DNA of 49,363 nucleotides from Bacillota bacterium (GTDB lineage: Bacteria > Bacillota > Clostridia > Christensenellales > Aristaeellaceae), in contig JAEZQK010000052.1 in assembly GCA_023413135.1 (NCBI GenBank), positions 1 through 49,363 on the forward strand. Direction: 5' to 3'. Positions 16,176 to 24,162 of this stretch are shown here, piece after piece. Made by a program: the position numbers and the translations under genes. Numbering within the stretch: the first letter of the stretch is position 1; each line of letters opens with the position of its first letter. The notes under the pieces are model-generated. The model saw nothing but the letters and a program-made list of their open reading frames with translations. It did no database searches and was not told the DNA's origin.

Positions 16176-17618
16176 TTACTCTTTGATGGTGATGGGCGTT
16201 TCGAACCGGGATTTTCTGGTGCACTTGGGCGGGGGCACGGGATATTCCCCCGTAAAGCAGGCGGTGCAGAAGCCGCCGCAGTCGTTGTCCGCCAGCTTGT
16301 CCAAGAAGGCGGTGTTCAAAAAGCCAAGGCTGTCCACGCCGATGATTTCCCGCATCTGCTCCACGGTGTGGTTATGGGCCAGCAGGTTTTCCGTGGAGTC
16401 AATGTCGGTGCCGAAGTAGCAGGGATATTTGAAGGGCGGAGCGGACAAACGCAGGTGCACTTCCGTCGCCCCGGCATCCCGCAAAAGCTTCACGATCCTG
16501 GCGCTGGTAGTGCCCCGGACCACCGAATCATCCACCAGCACCACCCGCTTACCCTTCACGGTAGAAGTGATCACGTTCAACTTGATATGTACGGCGTTTT
16601 GCCTTTGCGTCTGCTCCGGCTGTATGAAGGTGCGGCCAATATACTTGTTCTTGATAAAGCCCAGCCCATAGGGGATTCCGCTTTGTCTGGAATAGCCGAT
16701 GGCGGCGTCGATGCCCGAATCCGGCACACCAACCACCACATCCGCCTGCACGGGATGCTCCAGCGCCAGGAAAGCCCCGGCGCGAAGGCGGGCCACATGC
16801 ACACTGGCACCTTCGATCACGGAGTCGGGGCGCGAAAAGTAAATGAATTCAAACACGCACAAGCTTCGTTTGCCTTTTTCTTTGGGGGGAATGCTGGTTA
16901 AGCCCTGCTCCCCCGCCACCACGATTTCCCCGGGCAGCACATCCCGTACATACTCCGCGCCAATGGCATCCAGCGCGCAGGTCTCGCTGGCAAACACGTA
17001 CCCGCCTTCGCCGATTTTGCCGATGCAAAGCGGCCGGAAGCCCATGGGGTCCCGGGCGGCGATCACCTTTTGGGGGCTCATGAGCACAATGGAATAAGCG
17101 CCCGTGATATGCTCCATGGCCCGTGACACTGCTTCCTCAATGGAAGGGGCACGGAGCCTTTCCTGGGTGATGGTGTAAGCGATCACTTCCGTATCGGAGG
17201 TGGTATGAAAGATCGCGCCGCGCTCCTCCAAAAGCTCCCGCAGCTCCGTGGCATTGGTGAGGTTGCCGTTATGGCAAAGGGCCATGCCGCCCTTTAAGTG
17301 GTTGATGAGCAGCGGCTGGGCGTTGCCCCTGTTGTGGCTGCCGGTGGTGGCATAGCGGCAGTGGCCCACCGCCGCCTGGCCGTCCTTCATCCCCCGCAAT
17401 ACATCCTCGGTGAACACCTCGTTGACCAGCCCAACATCCTTATGGCAGGTAATGATGCCGTCCTTGTTCACCGCGATGCCGCAGCTTTCCTGGCCGCGGT
17501 GCTGCAAGGCATACAGCCCATGGTAGACGGAGGCCACCACGCCCGCACCATCCTTACGCCAGATGCCGAACACACCGCACTCCTCATGCACCTTATCGCC
17601 CAAAGCCAACTTAATCAT
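16176..17618 (-). CDS. purF: Amidophosphoribosyltransferase
   Basis: 480 residues; the committed first step of the pathway, converting PRPP and glutamine to phosphoribosylamine. The N-terminal Ntn glutaminase uses C14 in EECGVFGI, exposed after removal of a short propeptide as in Bacillus. The PRTase domain has the PRPP loop VVLVDDSVVRGTTS. Four Cys positions matching the Bacillus-type Fe-S ligands are seen in RSLCVFEF, KYPCYFGTD and DCGGFCTAC, so this is the oxygen-sensitive iron-sulfur form. The gap to purC is 8 bases. Confidence 0.97.
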   Translation of the reverse strand: MIKLALGDKVHEECGVFGIWRKDGAGVVASVYHGLYALQHRGQESCGIAVNKDGIITCHKDVGLVNEVFTEDVLRGMKDGQAAVGHCRYATTGSHNRGNAQPLLINHLKGGMALCHNGNLTNATELRELLEERGAIFHTTSDTEVIAYTITQERLRAPSIEEAVSRAMEHITGAYSIVLMSPQKVIAARDPMGFRPLCIGKIGEGGYVFASETCALDAIGAEYVRDVLPGEIVVAGEQGLTSIPPKEKGKRSLCVFEFIYFSRPDSVIEGASVHVARLRAGAFLALEHPVQADVVVGVPDSGIDAAIGYSRQSGIPYGLGFIKNKYIGRTFIQPEQTQRQNAVHIKLNVITSTVKGKRVVLVDDSVVRGTTSARIVKLLRDAGATEVHLRLSAPPFKYPCYFGTDIDSTENLLAHNHTVEQMREIIGVDSLGFLNTAFLDKLADNDCGGFCTACFTGEYPVPPPKCTRKSRFETPITIKE

Positions 17619-17626
17619 TTACTCCT

Positions 17627-18337
17627 TTACTCCCCCAGAAGGCGCTTCAAAATCTCCTGATATGCGTCTTCCACGCCGCCCATATCCCGGCGGAAGCGGT
17701 CCTTATCCAGCTTTTCGTGGGTACGGCTGTCCCAGAAGCGGCAGGTGTCCGGCGAAATCTCATCCGCCAGCACGATCTTTCCGTCGGCAGTTTTCCCAAA
17801 CTCCAGCTTGAAGTCGATCAACTCAATGTTCAGGTCCTTTAAATAAGCGGAAAGGATATCGTTCACCTTCAGCGAGTAGGAAGCGATCAATGCCACCTCT
17901 TCCTCCGTGGCCCAGCCCATGGCAGCGATGTGGTATTCGTTCACCATGGGATCACCCAGCGCGTCATCCTTGTAGCAGTACTCAAGAACCGTTTTGCCAA
18001 GCTTCGTACCCTCCAGCAGCCCCAGGCGCTTAGACAATGACCCTGCCGCGATATTGCGCACGATCACTTCCAGGGGCACGATGGTCACCTTCTTCACCAG
18101 CGTTTCCCTGGGAGAAAGCTCGGCGATAAGGTGTGTGGGGATGCCCTCTTTTTCCAAAAGCTTCATTAAATGGTTTGTTACACGGTTGTTGATGGCGCCC
18201 TTGCCGGCGATGGAGCCCTTTTTCAGGCCGTTGAAGGCGGTGGCGTCATCCTTGTAGTCTACCAGAAAAACCTCGGGATCATCGGTGCGGAATACCTTTT
18301 TCGCCTTGCCCTCGTATACCTGCGTAAGCTTTGTCAT
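17627..18337 (-). CDS. purC: SAICAR synthetase
   Basis: 236 residues. It joins CAIR and aspartate. The motifs VYEGKAKKVF, PLEVIVRNIAAGSLSKRLG, LIDFKLEFGK and DEISPDTCRFWD are all present. ATG at 18337 has aaggagg 8 bases upstream; an in-frame ATG 8 codons earlier has no ribosome site. The gap from purE is 16 bases. Confidence 0.97.
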   Translation of the reverse strand: MTKLTQVYEGKAKKVFRTDDPEVFLVDYKDDATAFNGLKKGSIAGKGAINNRVTNHLMKLLEKEGIPTHLIAELSPRETLVKKVTIVPLEVIVRNIAAGSLSKRLGLLEGTKLGKTVLEYCYKDDALGDPMVNEYHIAAMGWATEEEVALIASYSLKVNDILSAYLKDLNIELIDFKLEFGKTADGKIVLADEISPDTCRFWDSRTHEKLDKDRFRRDMGGVEDAYQEILKRLLGE

Positions 18338-18353
18338 GATAATTTCCTCCTTA

Positions 18354-18833
18354 TCACACATTCAGGTTTTTGTCTTTTTCCAATACGGCCTGGCGCATGG
18401 CGTCCCGCATGCTGCTCAAACGAACGGCCAGCCCTTCCTCACTCACGGCCAGGATCTGCGCCGCCAGCAGCGCTGCGTTGCCGGCCCCGTCGATGGCCAC
18501 GGTGGCCACAGGGATGCCGGTCGGCATCTGCACGGTGGACAAAAGCGCGTCCAGCCCGTCCAGGGAGGATTTAATGGGAATGCCGATCACCGGCAACGTG
18601 GTCTGCGCGGCCAGCGCCCCGGCCAGATGGGCGGCCTTCCCGGCTGCGGCGATGATTACGCCAAAGCCGTTCTCCCGGGCGCTCCTGGCAAAGGCGGCGG
18701 CCTCCCCCGGGGTACGGTGGGCGGAATACACATGGGCTTCATAGGGGATGCCCAGCCCCTTCAGCTTGTCAAACGCGTCCTTGAGTACCGGTAAATCGCT
18801 ATCGCTTCCCATAATCACGGCTACCTTTTTCAT
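18354..18833 (-). CDS. purE: N5-CAIR mutase / AIR carboxylase catalytic subunit
   Basis: 159 residues. It provides the carboxylation step between AIR and CAIR. MGSDSDLPVLKDA, VYSAHRTPGEA, GKAAHLAGALAAQT and the final GAGNAALLAAQIL match PurE. ATG at 18833 follows aggagg by 6 bases. It is the first gene of the operon. No purK (N5-CAIR synthetase) gene is in the window, so either purK is elsewhere or this PurE uses CO2 directly (class II); the sequence does not let me decide. Confidence 0.93.
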   Translation of the reverse strand: MKKVAVIMGSDSDLPVLKDAFDKLKGLGIPYEAHVYSAHRTPGEAAAFARSARENGFGVIIAAAGKAAHLAGALAAQTTLPVIGIPIKSSLDGLDALLSTVQMPTGIPVATVAIDGAGNAALLAAQILAVSEEGLAVRLSSMRDAMRQAVLEKDKNLNV

Positions 18834-18860
18834 ATGCTGCCTCCTCTTCTTAACATGTCC

Positions 18861-18901
18861 AAATAAACAAAAACGCACCGGCCCGTCTATAAGGCCGCTG
18901 C
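18861..18901 (-). terminator. Leader terminator (attenuator) upstream of purE
   Basis: On the minus strand GCAGCGGCC pairs with GGCCGGTGC (one internal mismatch) around a 9-base loop and is followed by GTTTTTGTTT. It lies inside the purE 5' leader, between the promoter and the ribosome site, so it would cut the transcript before the first gene unless disrupted. Confidence 0.7.
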
Positions 18902-18931
18902 TTCCAAGCACCTATTCAAAATCCCATTCTC

Positions 18932-19011
18932 GTCCGGAAAGGCCTGCACTCCTCCCCAAGGGCTTGTCCCCCTTGCGAAGCTGTGCCATCATCGCCACAT
19001 CCTTTCCGAAC
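18932..19011 (-). ncRNA. Structured 5' leader RNA of the pur operon, family unknown
   Basis: An 11-bp closing stem (GTTCGGAAAGG with CCTTTCCGGAC, one G-U) brings together the ends of an 80-nt domain that begins within a few bases of the predicted transcription start. Inside, GCAC pairs with GTGC, and CAAGGG with CCCTTG around a GGACAAG loop. The intrinsic terminator at 18861-18901 follows. Aptamer-then-terminator is the layout of a transcription-attenuating riboswitch, but I do not recognise the core motifs of guanine, PRPP, ZTP or THF riboswitches. Confidence 0.5.
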
Positions 19012-19020
19012 TATTTTCAT

Positions 19021-19049
19021 ATAATAAGTCGAAATATACGGTTTGTCAA
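19021..19049 (-). promoter_or_regulatory. Sigma-A promoter of the pur operon
   Basis: On the minus strand TTGACA (19049-19044) and TATTAT (19026-19021) are separated by exactly 17 bases. The transcript would start near 19014, giving a leader of about 180 nt before purE. Confidence 0.85.
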
Positions 19050-19053
19050 GAGA

Positions 19054-19066
19054 ATTTCCGAACATT
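19054..19066 (+). promoter_or_regulatory. PurBox-like operator upstream of the purE promoter
   Basis: ATTTCCGAACATT is a perfect match to the Bacillus PurR box consensus AWWWCCGAACWWT, 4 bases upstream of the -35 hexamer. A degenerate inverted partner (ATATCCGCAAAAC on the minus strand, 19072-19084) lies beside it, as in the paired boxes of Bacillus pur promoters. This predicts repression by a PurR-type, PRPP-responsive regulator encoded elsewhere. Confidence 0.7.
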
Positions 19067-19172
19067 TAATTGTTTTGCGGATATATCGTTTTGTTTTCGT
19101 TGAGATGGACAAGCTTCTTCCGCTGCAATGTACGTGTTGCACAAGGCAAATGGCAGCATTATGAAGGCATAC

Positions 19173-19198
19173 AAAAAACCCGCCTATAGCGGCGGGCG
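19173..19198 (-). terminator. Intrinsic terminator after the DeoR-family regulator
   Basis: On the minus strand CCCGCC, loop GCTATA, GGCGGG, then TTTTTT, just beyond the stop at 19207. It separates the regulator from the purE promoter region. Confidence 0.85.
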
Positions 19199-19206
19199 CT
19201 TATTGC

Positions 19207-19962
19207 TTATGCAACTACAATCCGGACATTTGCCTCATGCAGCGCTGAAAGAAGCGCCCCCTCAGGCATTTTGTCTATCACCAGCACATCAAACCTTTTC
19301 AGTTCCCCCGTCCGGCAAAGGAAATATTGATTCAGCTTCGTAGCATCGCACAAAAGCATATGCTTATCTCCTGCATCCAGCATGCACCGCTTGTTGGCTG
19401 CCTCCTCCGGCGCGCTTTCCCAAACCCCCTCGGCAGTAAGCCCGCGGCAGGAAAGCACGGTCCATGTGCCGTGGTGATTGCGGAGGAATGCTGCGGCATC
19501 CTCCCCTGTAAGGGAAGCGGAATTTTCCCGCAGGGTGCCCCCCGTGCAAAGCACCTGACGTCCGGGCACGGCAAAAGCCTGGGCCGTCAAAAGGCCGCTG
19601 GTGACAACCGTCAGGGAATCCATGGATTTGAGTGCCTCGCTCAGCGCCAAAACCGTGGTGCTGGCATCGAGAATGAGCGTATCTCCCGGCGAAAAGAAAC
19701 GGGCTGCCGCCTGGACAATGGCCTGCTTCTCAGCCATCCGCTCCTGCCGCCTGGCATACAGGGGGATATCCTGGATGCGCTGCACGGGCAGAGCAGCCCC
19801 GCCCCGCGTCCTGCGGATGCGCCCTTCCTCCTCCAGCACCTGCAGATCGCGCCGGAGCGTAGCGCCGCTGACAAAAAGCCTCGCTGCCAGACTCTCCACG
19901 GTGGCAGCCTTTTCCGCTTCCAAAAGTGAAATAATCTTTTCCCGCCGTTCAAAGGGTAACAT
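19207..19962 (-). CDS. DeoR-family transcriptional regulator, probable rhamnose regulator
   Basis: 251 residues. The N-terminal helix-turn-helix opens PFERREKIISLL and includes FVSGATLRRDLQVLEEEGRIRRTRGGA, the DeoR signature. The C-terminal domain is the DeoR sugar-phosphate sensor (DTLILDASTTVLALSEAL, VLCTGGTLRE). It is divergent from rhaA over a 148-bp interval that holds TTGCGC repeats, and DeoR-family proteins control rhamnose genes in Bacillus. It is therefore likely to repress this operon in response to rhamnulose-1-phosphate or another pathway intermediate. ATG at 19962 fits the family opening; an in-frame TTG at 20004 is possible but would add an atypical extension. Confidence 0.88.
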   Translation of the reverse strand: MLPFERREKIISLLEAEKAATVESLAARLFVSGATLRRDLQVLEEEGRIRRTRGGAALPVQRIQDIPLYARRQERMAEKQAIVQAAARFFSPGDTLILDASTTVLALSEALKSMDSLTVVTSGLLTAQAFAVPGRQVLCTGGTLRENSASLTGEDAAAFLRNHHGTWTVLSCRGLTAEGVWESAPEEAANKRCMLDAGDKHMLLCDATKLNQYFLCRTGELKRFDVLVIDKMPEGALLSALHEANVRIVVA

Positions 19963-20005
19963 ACTTTCTTTTACCTTTCGCAGTTTGCTCAATTCTTCAC
20001 ACAAA

Positions 20006-20064
20006 TTGTGCGTTTGCGCGGATTTGCGCGATTTCTCCCTAACTAATGGACAGAATTGCGCAAT
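20006..20064. promoter_or_regulatory. TTGCGC repeat operator between the DeoR gene and rhaA
   Basis: TTGTGC at 20006 and TTGCGC at 20014, 20024 and 20056 are direct repeats at 8-10 bp and 32 bp spacing; the last is within the palindrome ATTGCGCAAT (20055-20064), which sits in the spacer of the rhaA promoter. Repeated half-sites in the divergent control region fit binding by the neighbouring DeoR protein. Confidence 0.55.
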
Positions 20065-20075
20065 GCAAGTATAAT
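20047..20075 (+). promoter_or_regulatory. Sigma-A promoter of the rha operon
   Basis: TGGACA (20047-20052), 17-base spacer, consensus TATAAT (20070-20075). The spacer contains the ATTGCGCAAT palindrome, so a bound repressor would block polymerase. Confidence 0.8.
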
Positions 20076-20110
20076 GAGGCTACCAATCGTTGTCAAGAAG
20101 GGGGAACCGC

Positions 20111-21367
20111 ATGAGTACTGCAACAAAGGCCTTCGATCTGGCCCGGGAACAATATGGCGCCTTGGGGGTGGATGTCGAAAAAGCGCTGCGCCAGGCGGCG
20201 GAAACACCCATTTCCATGCATTGCTGGCAGGGTGATGATGTTCTTGGATTTGAGGGAAGACAAAGCCTCACCGGCGGCATCGCCGCCACGGGCAATTATC
20301 CCGGCCGCGCCCGCACGCCGGAGGAACTGCGCATGGATATGGAAAAGGTGCTGTCCCTTCTGCCCGGCGTACACAAGGTGAACCTGCATGCCAATTACCT
20401 GGACACAAGTGAAAAGGTGGACCGTGATGCATTGGCGCCCCGCCATTTTGCTTCCTGGGCCCAGTGGGCAAAGGAAAAAAAGCTGGGGCTGGACTTCAAC
20501 ACCACATTCTTCTCCCATCCCAAAAGCGCTGGGGGCACACTCACCCACCCCGAGAAGAGCATCCGGGAATTCTGGATCGCTCATGCCAGGGCAGTTCGGG
20601 AAATCGCCGCGTACTTTTCCCGGGAAACGGGAAAGACATGCATCATCAACCATTGGATCCCCGACGGGGAAAAGGAACTGCCGGTGGATGCCCTGAGCCC
20701 GCGCCTCCGGCTCACGGAAAGCCTCGACGCGATTTTTCATAACGCACCCAACTATGAAAATGTGAAGGATGCTGTGGAGAGCAAGCTTTTCGGCATCGGC
20801 GCGGAAGCCTACACCCCCGGCTCCCACGAGTTTTACATGGGCTATGTTCTCACCAGGCCTAATCTTCTGCTGACGATAGACGCCGGGCACTTCCACCCCA
20901 CGGAAAGCGTTGCCGTCAAGATTCCGGCACTATTATGCTTCCTGCCCGAGCTTTTGCTGCACGTGAGCCGCCCGGTGCGCTGGGACAGCGACCATGTGGT
21001 GCTCTTTGATGAAGAAACAAGGCAGATCATGCGGGAAATCGTCCATGCCGATGCACTGAATCGCGTCTATCTGGCTACGGATTACTTCGATGCCTCCATC
21101 AACCGCATCCTGGCCTGGGTCACGGGGCTTCGCAGCGCCCGCAAGGCCCTGTTGGCGGCACTGCTGGAGCCGGTGGACAAGCTTCGCGAATTGGAGCAGA
21201 CAGGCGATTATTCCGCCCGGCTGGCTTTATCTCAGGAGATCCTCTCGCTGCCCTTTGGCACGGTGTGGGAGGAATTGTGCCGCCGGGAGGAAGTAGTTCC
21301 GGGCGCGGGCTATATCCAGGAAATCAAGACCTATGAAAAGAACGTATTATCAAAACGTATCAATTAA
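20111..21367 (+). CDS. rhaA: L-rhamnose isomerase
   Basis: 418 residues, the normal RhaA length. It interconverts L-rhamnose and L-rhamnulose in a Mn/Co-dependent TIM barrel. ISMHCWQGDDVLGFE (residues 34-48), KVNLHANY, NHWIPDGEKELP and LTIDAGHFHPTE are RhaA landmarks and carry metal and substrate ligands. ATG at 20111 follows gaaggggg. First gene of an eight-gene plus-strand operon; rhaB follows 36 bases later. Confidence 0.97.
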   Translation: MSTATKAFDLAREQYGALGVDVEKALRQAAETPISMHCWQGDDVLGFEGRQSLTGGIAATGNYPGRARTPEELRMDMEKVLSLLPGVHKVNLHANYLDTSEKVDRDALAPRHFASWAQWAKEKKLGLDFNTTFFSHPKSAGGTLTHPEKSIREFWIAHARAVREIAAYFSRETGKTCIINHWIPDGEKELPVDALSPRLRLTESLDAIFHNAPNYENVKDAVESKLFGIGAEAYTPGSHEFYMGYVLTRPNLLLTIDAGHFHPTESVAVKIPALLCFLPELLLHVSRPVRWDSDHVVLFDEETRQIMREIVHADALNRVYLATDYFDASINRILAWVTGLRSARKALLAALLEPVDKLRELEQTGDYSARLALSQEILSLPFGTVWEELCRREEVVPGAGYIQEIKTYEKNVLSKRIN

Positions 21368-21403
21368 GAAGACGCCAAACGCTGAAGTATAGGAGGGAGG
21401 CCT

Positions 21404-22870
21404 ATGGCCCGCACCGTCCTGGCCTTTGACCTGGGAGCATCCTCCGGCCGCGCCATGCTGGCAACGCTGCAAAACGAGCGCCTTTCCCTGACGGAAGTCC
21501 ACCGCTTCGACAATGTGCCCGTGAGGCTTCACGGCACGCTGTACTGGGATTTTCCTAGGCTCATGCACGAAATCCATACCGGGCTTCAAAAGGCATGCCA
21601 GGCCGGAGCCTATGAAAGCGTGGCCCTGGACACCTGGGGCGTGGATTTCGGACTTCTGGATCAAAAGGGGTACCTGCTGGAAAACCCCGTTCATTATCGG
21701 GACCTGCGCACGGAGGATGCGGTGCCCTGGGTGTTTGAGCGCATCCCGAAGGAAACACTCTATGGCATCACCGGCATCCAGCACATGCCCATCAACACCG
21801 TCTTCCAGTTGGCCGCGCTGAAAAAGGACCGCCCGGAGATGCTAGGCCGGGCGGCTGCGCTGCTGCCCATGCCAAATTTGATTACCTATTTTCTGACCGG
21901 CACAAAGCAAGCGGAATACACCATGGCCTCCACCACGGAGCTTATGCATGCGCGGGAAAACAACTGGTCCCGTGAGATATTGGAAAAGCTAGGCCTGCCG
22001 CCGGAGATTTTTCCGCCTGTAGTAAAGCCCGGTGCGCCCTGCGGCTTGCTGGAACCCGGTTTGTGCGCGGAATTGGACATTCCCCAGGTCATGGTGTACA
22101 ACACCGCCTGTCATGATACCGCCAGCGCCGTTGCCGCCGTGCCCGCCCCGGAAGGCGATTTCCTGTTCCTGTCCAGCGGCACCTGGTCGCTGATGGGAAC
22201 GGAAACGAAACAGCCCGTAATAACGGAGGAAAGCCGGAAAAACAATTTCACCAATGAGGGCGGGGTTTTGAATACCATCCGGTTTTTGAAAAACATCATG
22301 GGGCTTTGGATCGTACAGGAATGCCGCCGCCATTGGGAATTGAAGGAGCCCGTTTCCTTCAGCCAACTGGCCCTGGAGGCGGAAGTTGCCCCGCCCTTTG
22401 CCTGCTTCATCGACCCGGACGACAGCTGCTTCCTCCCGCCCGGGGATATGCCCGAACGCATCCGGCAATACCTGATAAAAAAAGGGCAGCCCATTCCCGA
22501 AACCCGCGGAGGCCTGATCCGTTGCGTATATGAAAGCTTGGCCATGACATACAGGACGACCGCCGGAACCATCTCCCAACTTACCGGCAAAAAGTATGAC
22601 GCCCTGTACGCCGTGGGCGGGGGCACCCAGGCCCAGCTTTTGATGCAGATGACCGCTGACGCCATGGATATGCCCGTGATGGCGGGACCGTCGGAAGCCA
22701 CTGCCCTTGGCAATGCCATGATGCAGTTCATTGCCCTTGGCGCGATCCGGGATGTGGCCCATGGCCGGCGCATCGTAGCCGAATCCATCCCCTGCACAGC
22801 CTATATGCCCAGGAACGCAAAAGCCTGGGAGGAAGCGTACAGGCGGCGGGCATACGCTATTTCCCAATAA
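21404..22870 (+). CDS. rhaB: L-rhamnulokinase
   Basis: 488 residues of the FGGY sugar-kinase family; phosphorylates L-rhamnulose to L-rhamnulose-1-phosphate. The first ATPase lobe opens VLAFDLGASSGRAM, DTWGVDFGLLD is the sugar-binding DxxG-type motif, and the second lobe has FLFLSSGTWSLMG and YAVGGGTQAQLLMQ. An aggaggg site lies 6 bases before the ATG. The gap to the E2 gene is only 21 bases, tying the dehydrogenase complex to rhamnose genes. Confidence 0.96.
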   Translation: MARTVLAFDLGASSGRAMLATLQNERLSLTEVHRFDNVPVRLHGTLYWDFPRLMHEIHTGLQKACQAGAYESVALDTWGVDFGLLDQKGYLLENPVHYRDLRTEDAVPWVFERIPKETLYGITGIQHMPINTVFQLAALKKDRPEMLGRAAALLPMPNLITYFLTGTKQAEYTMASTTELMHARENNWSREILEKLGLPPEIFPPVVKPGAPCGLLEPGLCAELDIPQVMVYNTACHDTASAVAAVPAPEGDFLFLSSGTWSLMGTETKQPVITEESRKNNFTNEGGVLNTIRFLKNIMGLWIVQECRRHWELKEPVSFSQLALEAEVAPPFACFIDPDDSCFLPPGDMPERIRQYLIKKGQPIPETRGGLIRCVYESLAMTYRTTAGTISQLTGKKYDALYAVGGGTQAQLLMQMTADAMDMPVMAGPSEATALGNAMMQFIALGAIRDVAHGRRIVAESIPCTAYMPRNAKAWEEAYRRRAYAISQ

Positions 22871-22891
22871 ATAAAGACAACGGAGGTTGCT

Positions 22892-24148
22892 ATGGCACAA
22901 AACGTACTTCTGCCCCAACTGGGCATTTCCGAAGAGAGCGCGGTGATCGGCGAGTTTTACGTGAAGGCCGGCGATACGGTCAGTATAGGCCAGCCGCTGT
23001 TTTCGCTGGAAACGGGCAAGAGCGTGTTTGATGTGGAAAGTGAATATGCCGGAACGGTGCTTGCGCTTTTGTGTAACGTGGGCGATGAGCTGTCCATAAA
23101 AGCGCCGGTGATGGCCATTGGCCAGCCGGGTGAAAAAGTAGCGGACGTCCCCCAGGCGAAAGCTACGCCAGCCGCCGCACAAGCGCCGGATGCCGTAAAC
23201 CCGGAGGCAAAGCCCGCCCGCTTGTATAAGGTGGAGGGCAGCCCGGAGGATGACGCAAGAAAGCTCGCCTCGCCGCGTGCCCGCGCGCTGGCCGGGAAGG
23301 CCGGGGTGGATGTTGCGCTGGCCAAGCCGACCGGCCCCGAAGGGCTGATCATTGAGCGGGATGTGAAAAAACTGCTGGATGAGGGCGTTGCACCCGCAGT
23401 GCAAGTGCCTGCGGCGCAAGCGCCTGCCGCCAAGATAGCTGAATCTCCTGTAGCGGCGGCAGAATTTGTGGATGTGCCGCTGTCCACCATACGCAAAACG
23501 ATTGCCAAAAACATGATGGCATCGCTTGCAAGCATGGCGCAATTGACGCACACGTCCAGCTTCGACGCATCGGAGATACTTGCCTACCGCGCAAAATGCA
23601 AGCAGGACCCGGTAATGAGCGGCGTGACCATTGGCGACATGGTGCTCTTTGCCGTCAGCCGCACGCTTTTGGATTTCCCCGATGTCAACGCGCATTTCCT
23701 GGGCGATGTGATCCGCCGGTTTTCCGGCGTGCATTTGGCCGTGGCGGTGGATATCCCAGGCGGGCTGGTGGTTCCGGTGATCCGTGACGCGGACAAAAAG
23801 AGTTTGCTGGCAATTTCCAACGAGTGCAAGGAACTGGCGCAAAAAAGCCGCGAAGGCACAATTGCGCCGCAGGCCCTGTTGGGCGGCACGTTCACCGTAT
23901 CGAACCTTGGCAACCTTGGCGTTGAGCATTTTACGCCCATCATCAACCCGCCGCAGGCCGCCATCCTGGGTGTGAACTGCGCGGTGCTCCGGCCACGCCG
24001 CAAAGCGGACGGCAGCGTGGAATTTTACGACGCTATCGGCCTGTCGCTCACCTATGACCACCGGGCCGTGGACGGTGCGCCGGCCAGCCGGTTCCTGCAG
24101 GCGCTATGCAAAAACCTCGCATCGTTCACGCTGCTGCTGGGCAAATAG
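22892..24148 (+). CDS. 2-oxo-acid dehydrogenase complex E2 (lipoyl acyltransferase)
   Basis: 418 residues. The N-terminal lipoyl domain has its attachment Lys at K43 in ETGKSVFD. An Ala/Pro-rich linker leads to a peripheral-subunit-binding domain (about 125-168, ASPRARALAGKAGVD, GLIIERDVKK). A second linker precedes the catalytic acyltransferase domain with H390-R-A-V-D394-G, the essential HxxxDG. All three domains are intact, so it should form a functional core. Acyl specificity (acetyl, branched or other) cannot be read from sequence. It lies between rhaB and the E3 gene in one operon. Confidence 0.92.
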   Translation: MAQNVLLPQLGISEESAVIGEFYVKAGDTVSIGQPLFSLETGKSVFDVESEYAGTVLALLCNVGDELSIKAPVMAIGQPGEKVADVPQAKATPAAAQAPDAVNPEAKPARLYKVEGSPEDDARKLASPRARALAGKAGVDVALAKPTGPEGLIIERDVKKLLDEGVAPAVQVPAAQAPAAKIAESPVAAAEFVDVPLSTIRKTIAKNMMASLASMAQLTHTSSFDASEILAYRAKCKQDPVMSGVTIGDMVLFAVSRTLLDFPDVNAHFLGDVIRRFSGVHLAVAVDIPGGLVVPVIRDADKKSLLAISNECKELAQKSREGTIAPQALLGGTFTVSNLGNLGVEHFTPIINPPQAAILGVNCAVLRPRRKADGSVEFYDAIGLSLTYDHRAVDGAPASRFLQALCKNLASFTLLLGK

Positions 24149-24162
24149 ACTTGGAGGCTATT

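Noticed and set aside
18861..19014. Known purine-related riboswitch (guanine, ZTP, THF, PRPP)
   Set aside because: The conserved core bases of these families were not found; kept only as an unclassified structured leader.
19002..19014. A second direct PurBox (CTTTCCGAACTAT)
   Set aside because: One mismatch, and it coincides with one strand of the leader closing stem at the transcription start, so the resemblance is better explained by the RNA structure.
21989..24061. A 690-codon open frame on the minus strand
   Set aside because: It is antisense to rhaB and the E2 gene, both of which have full domain structure; high GC at third positions explains the long open shadow frame.
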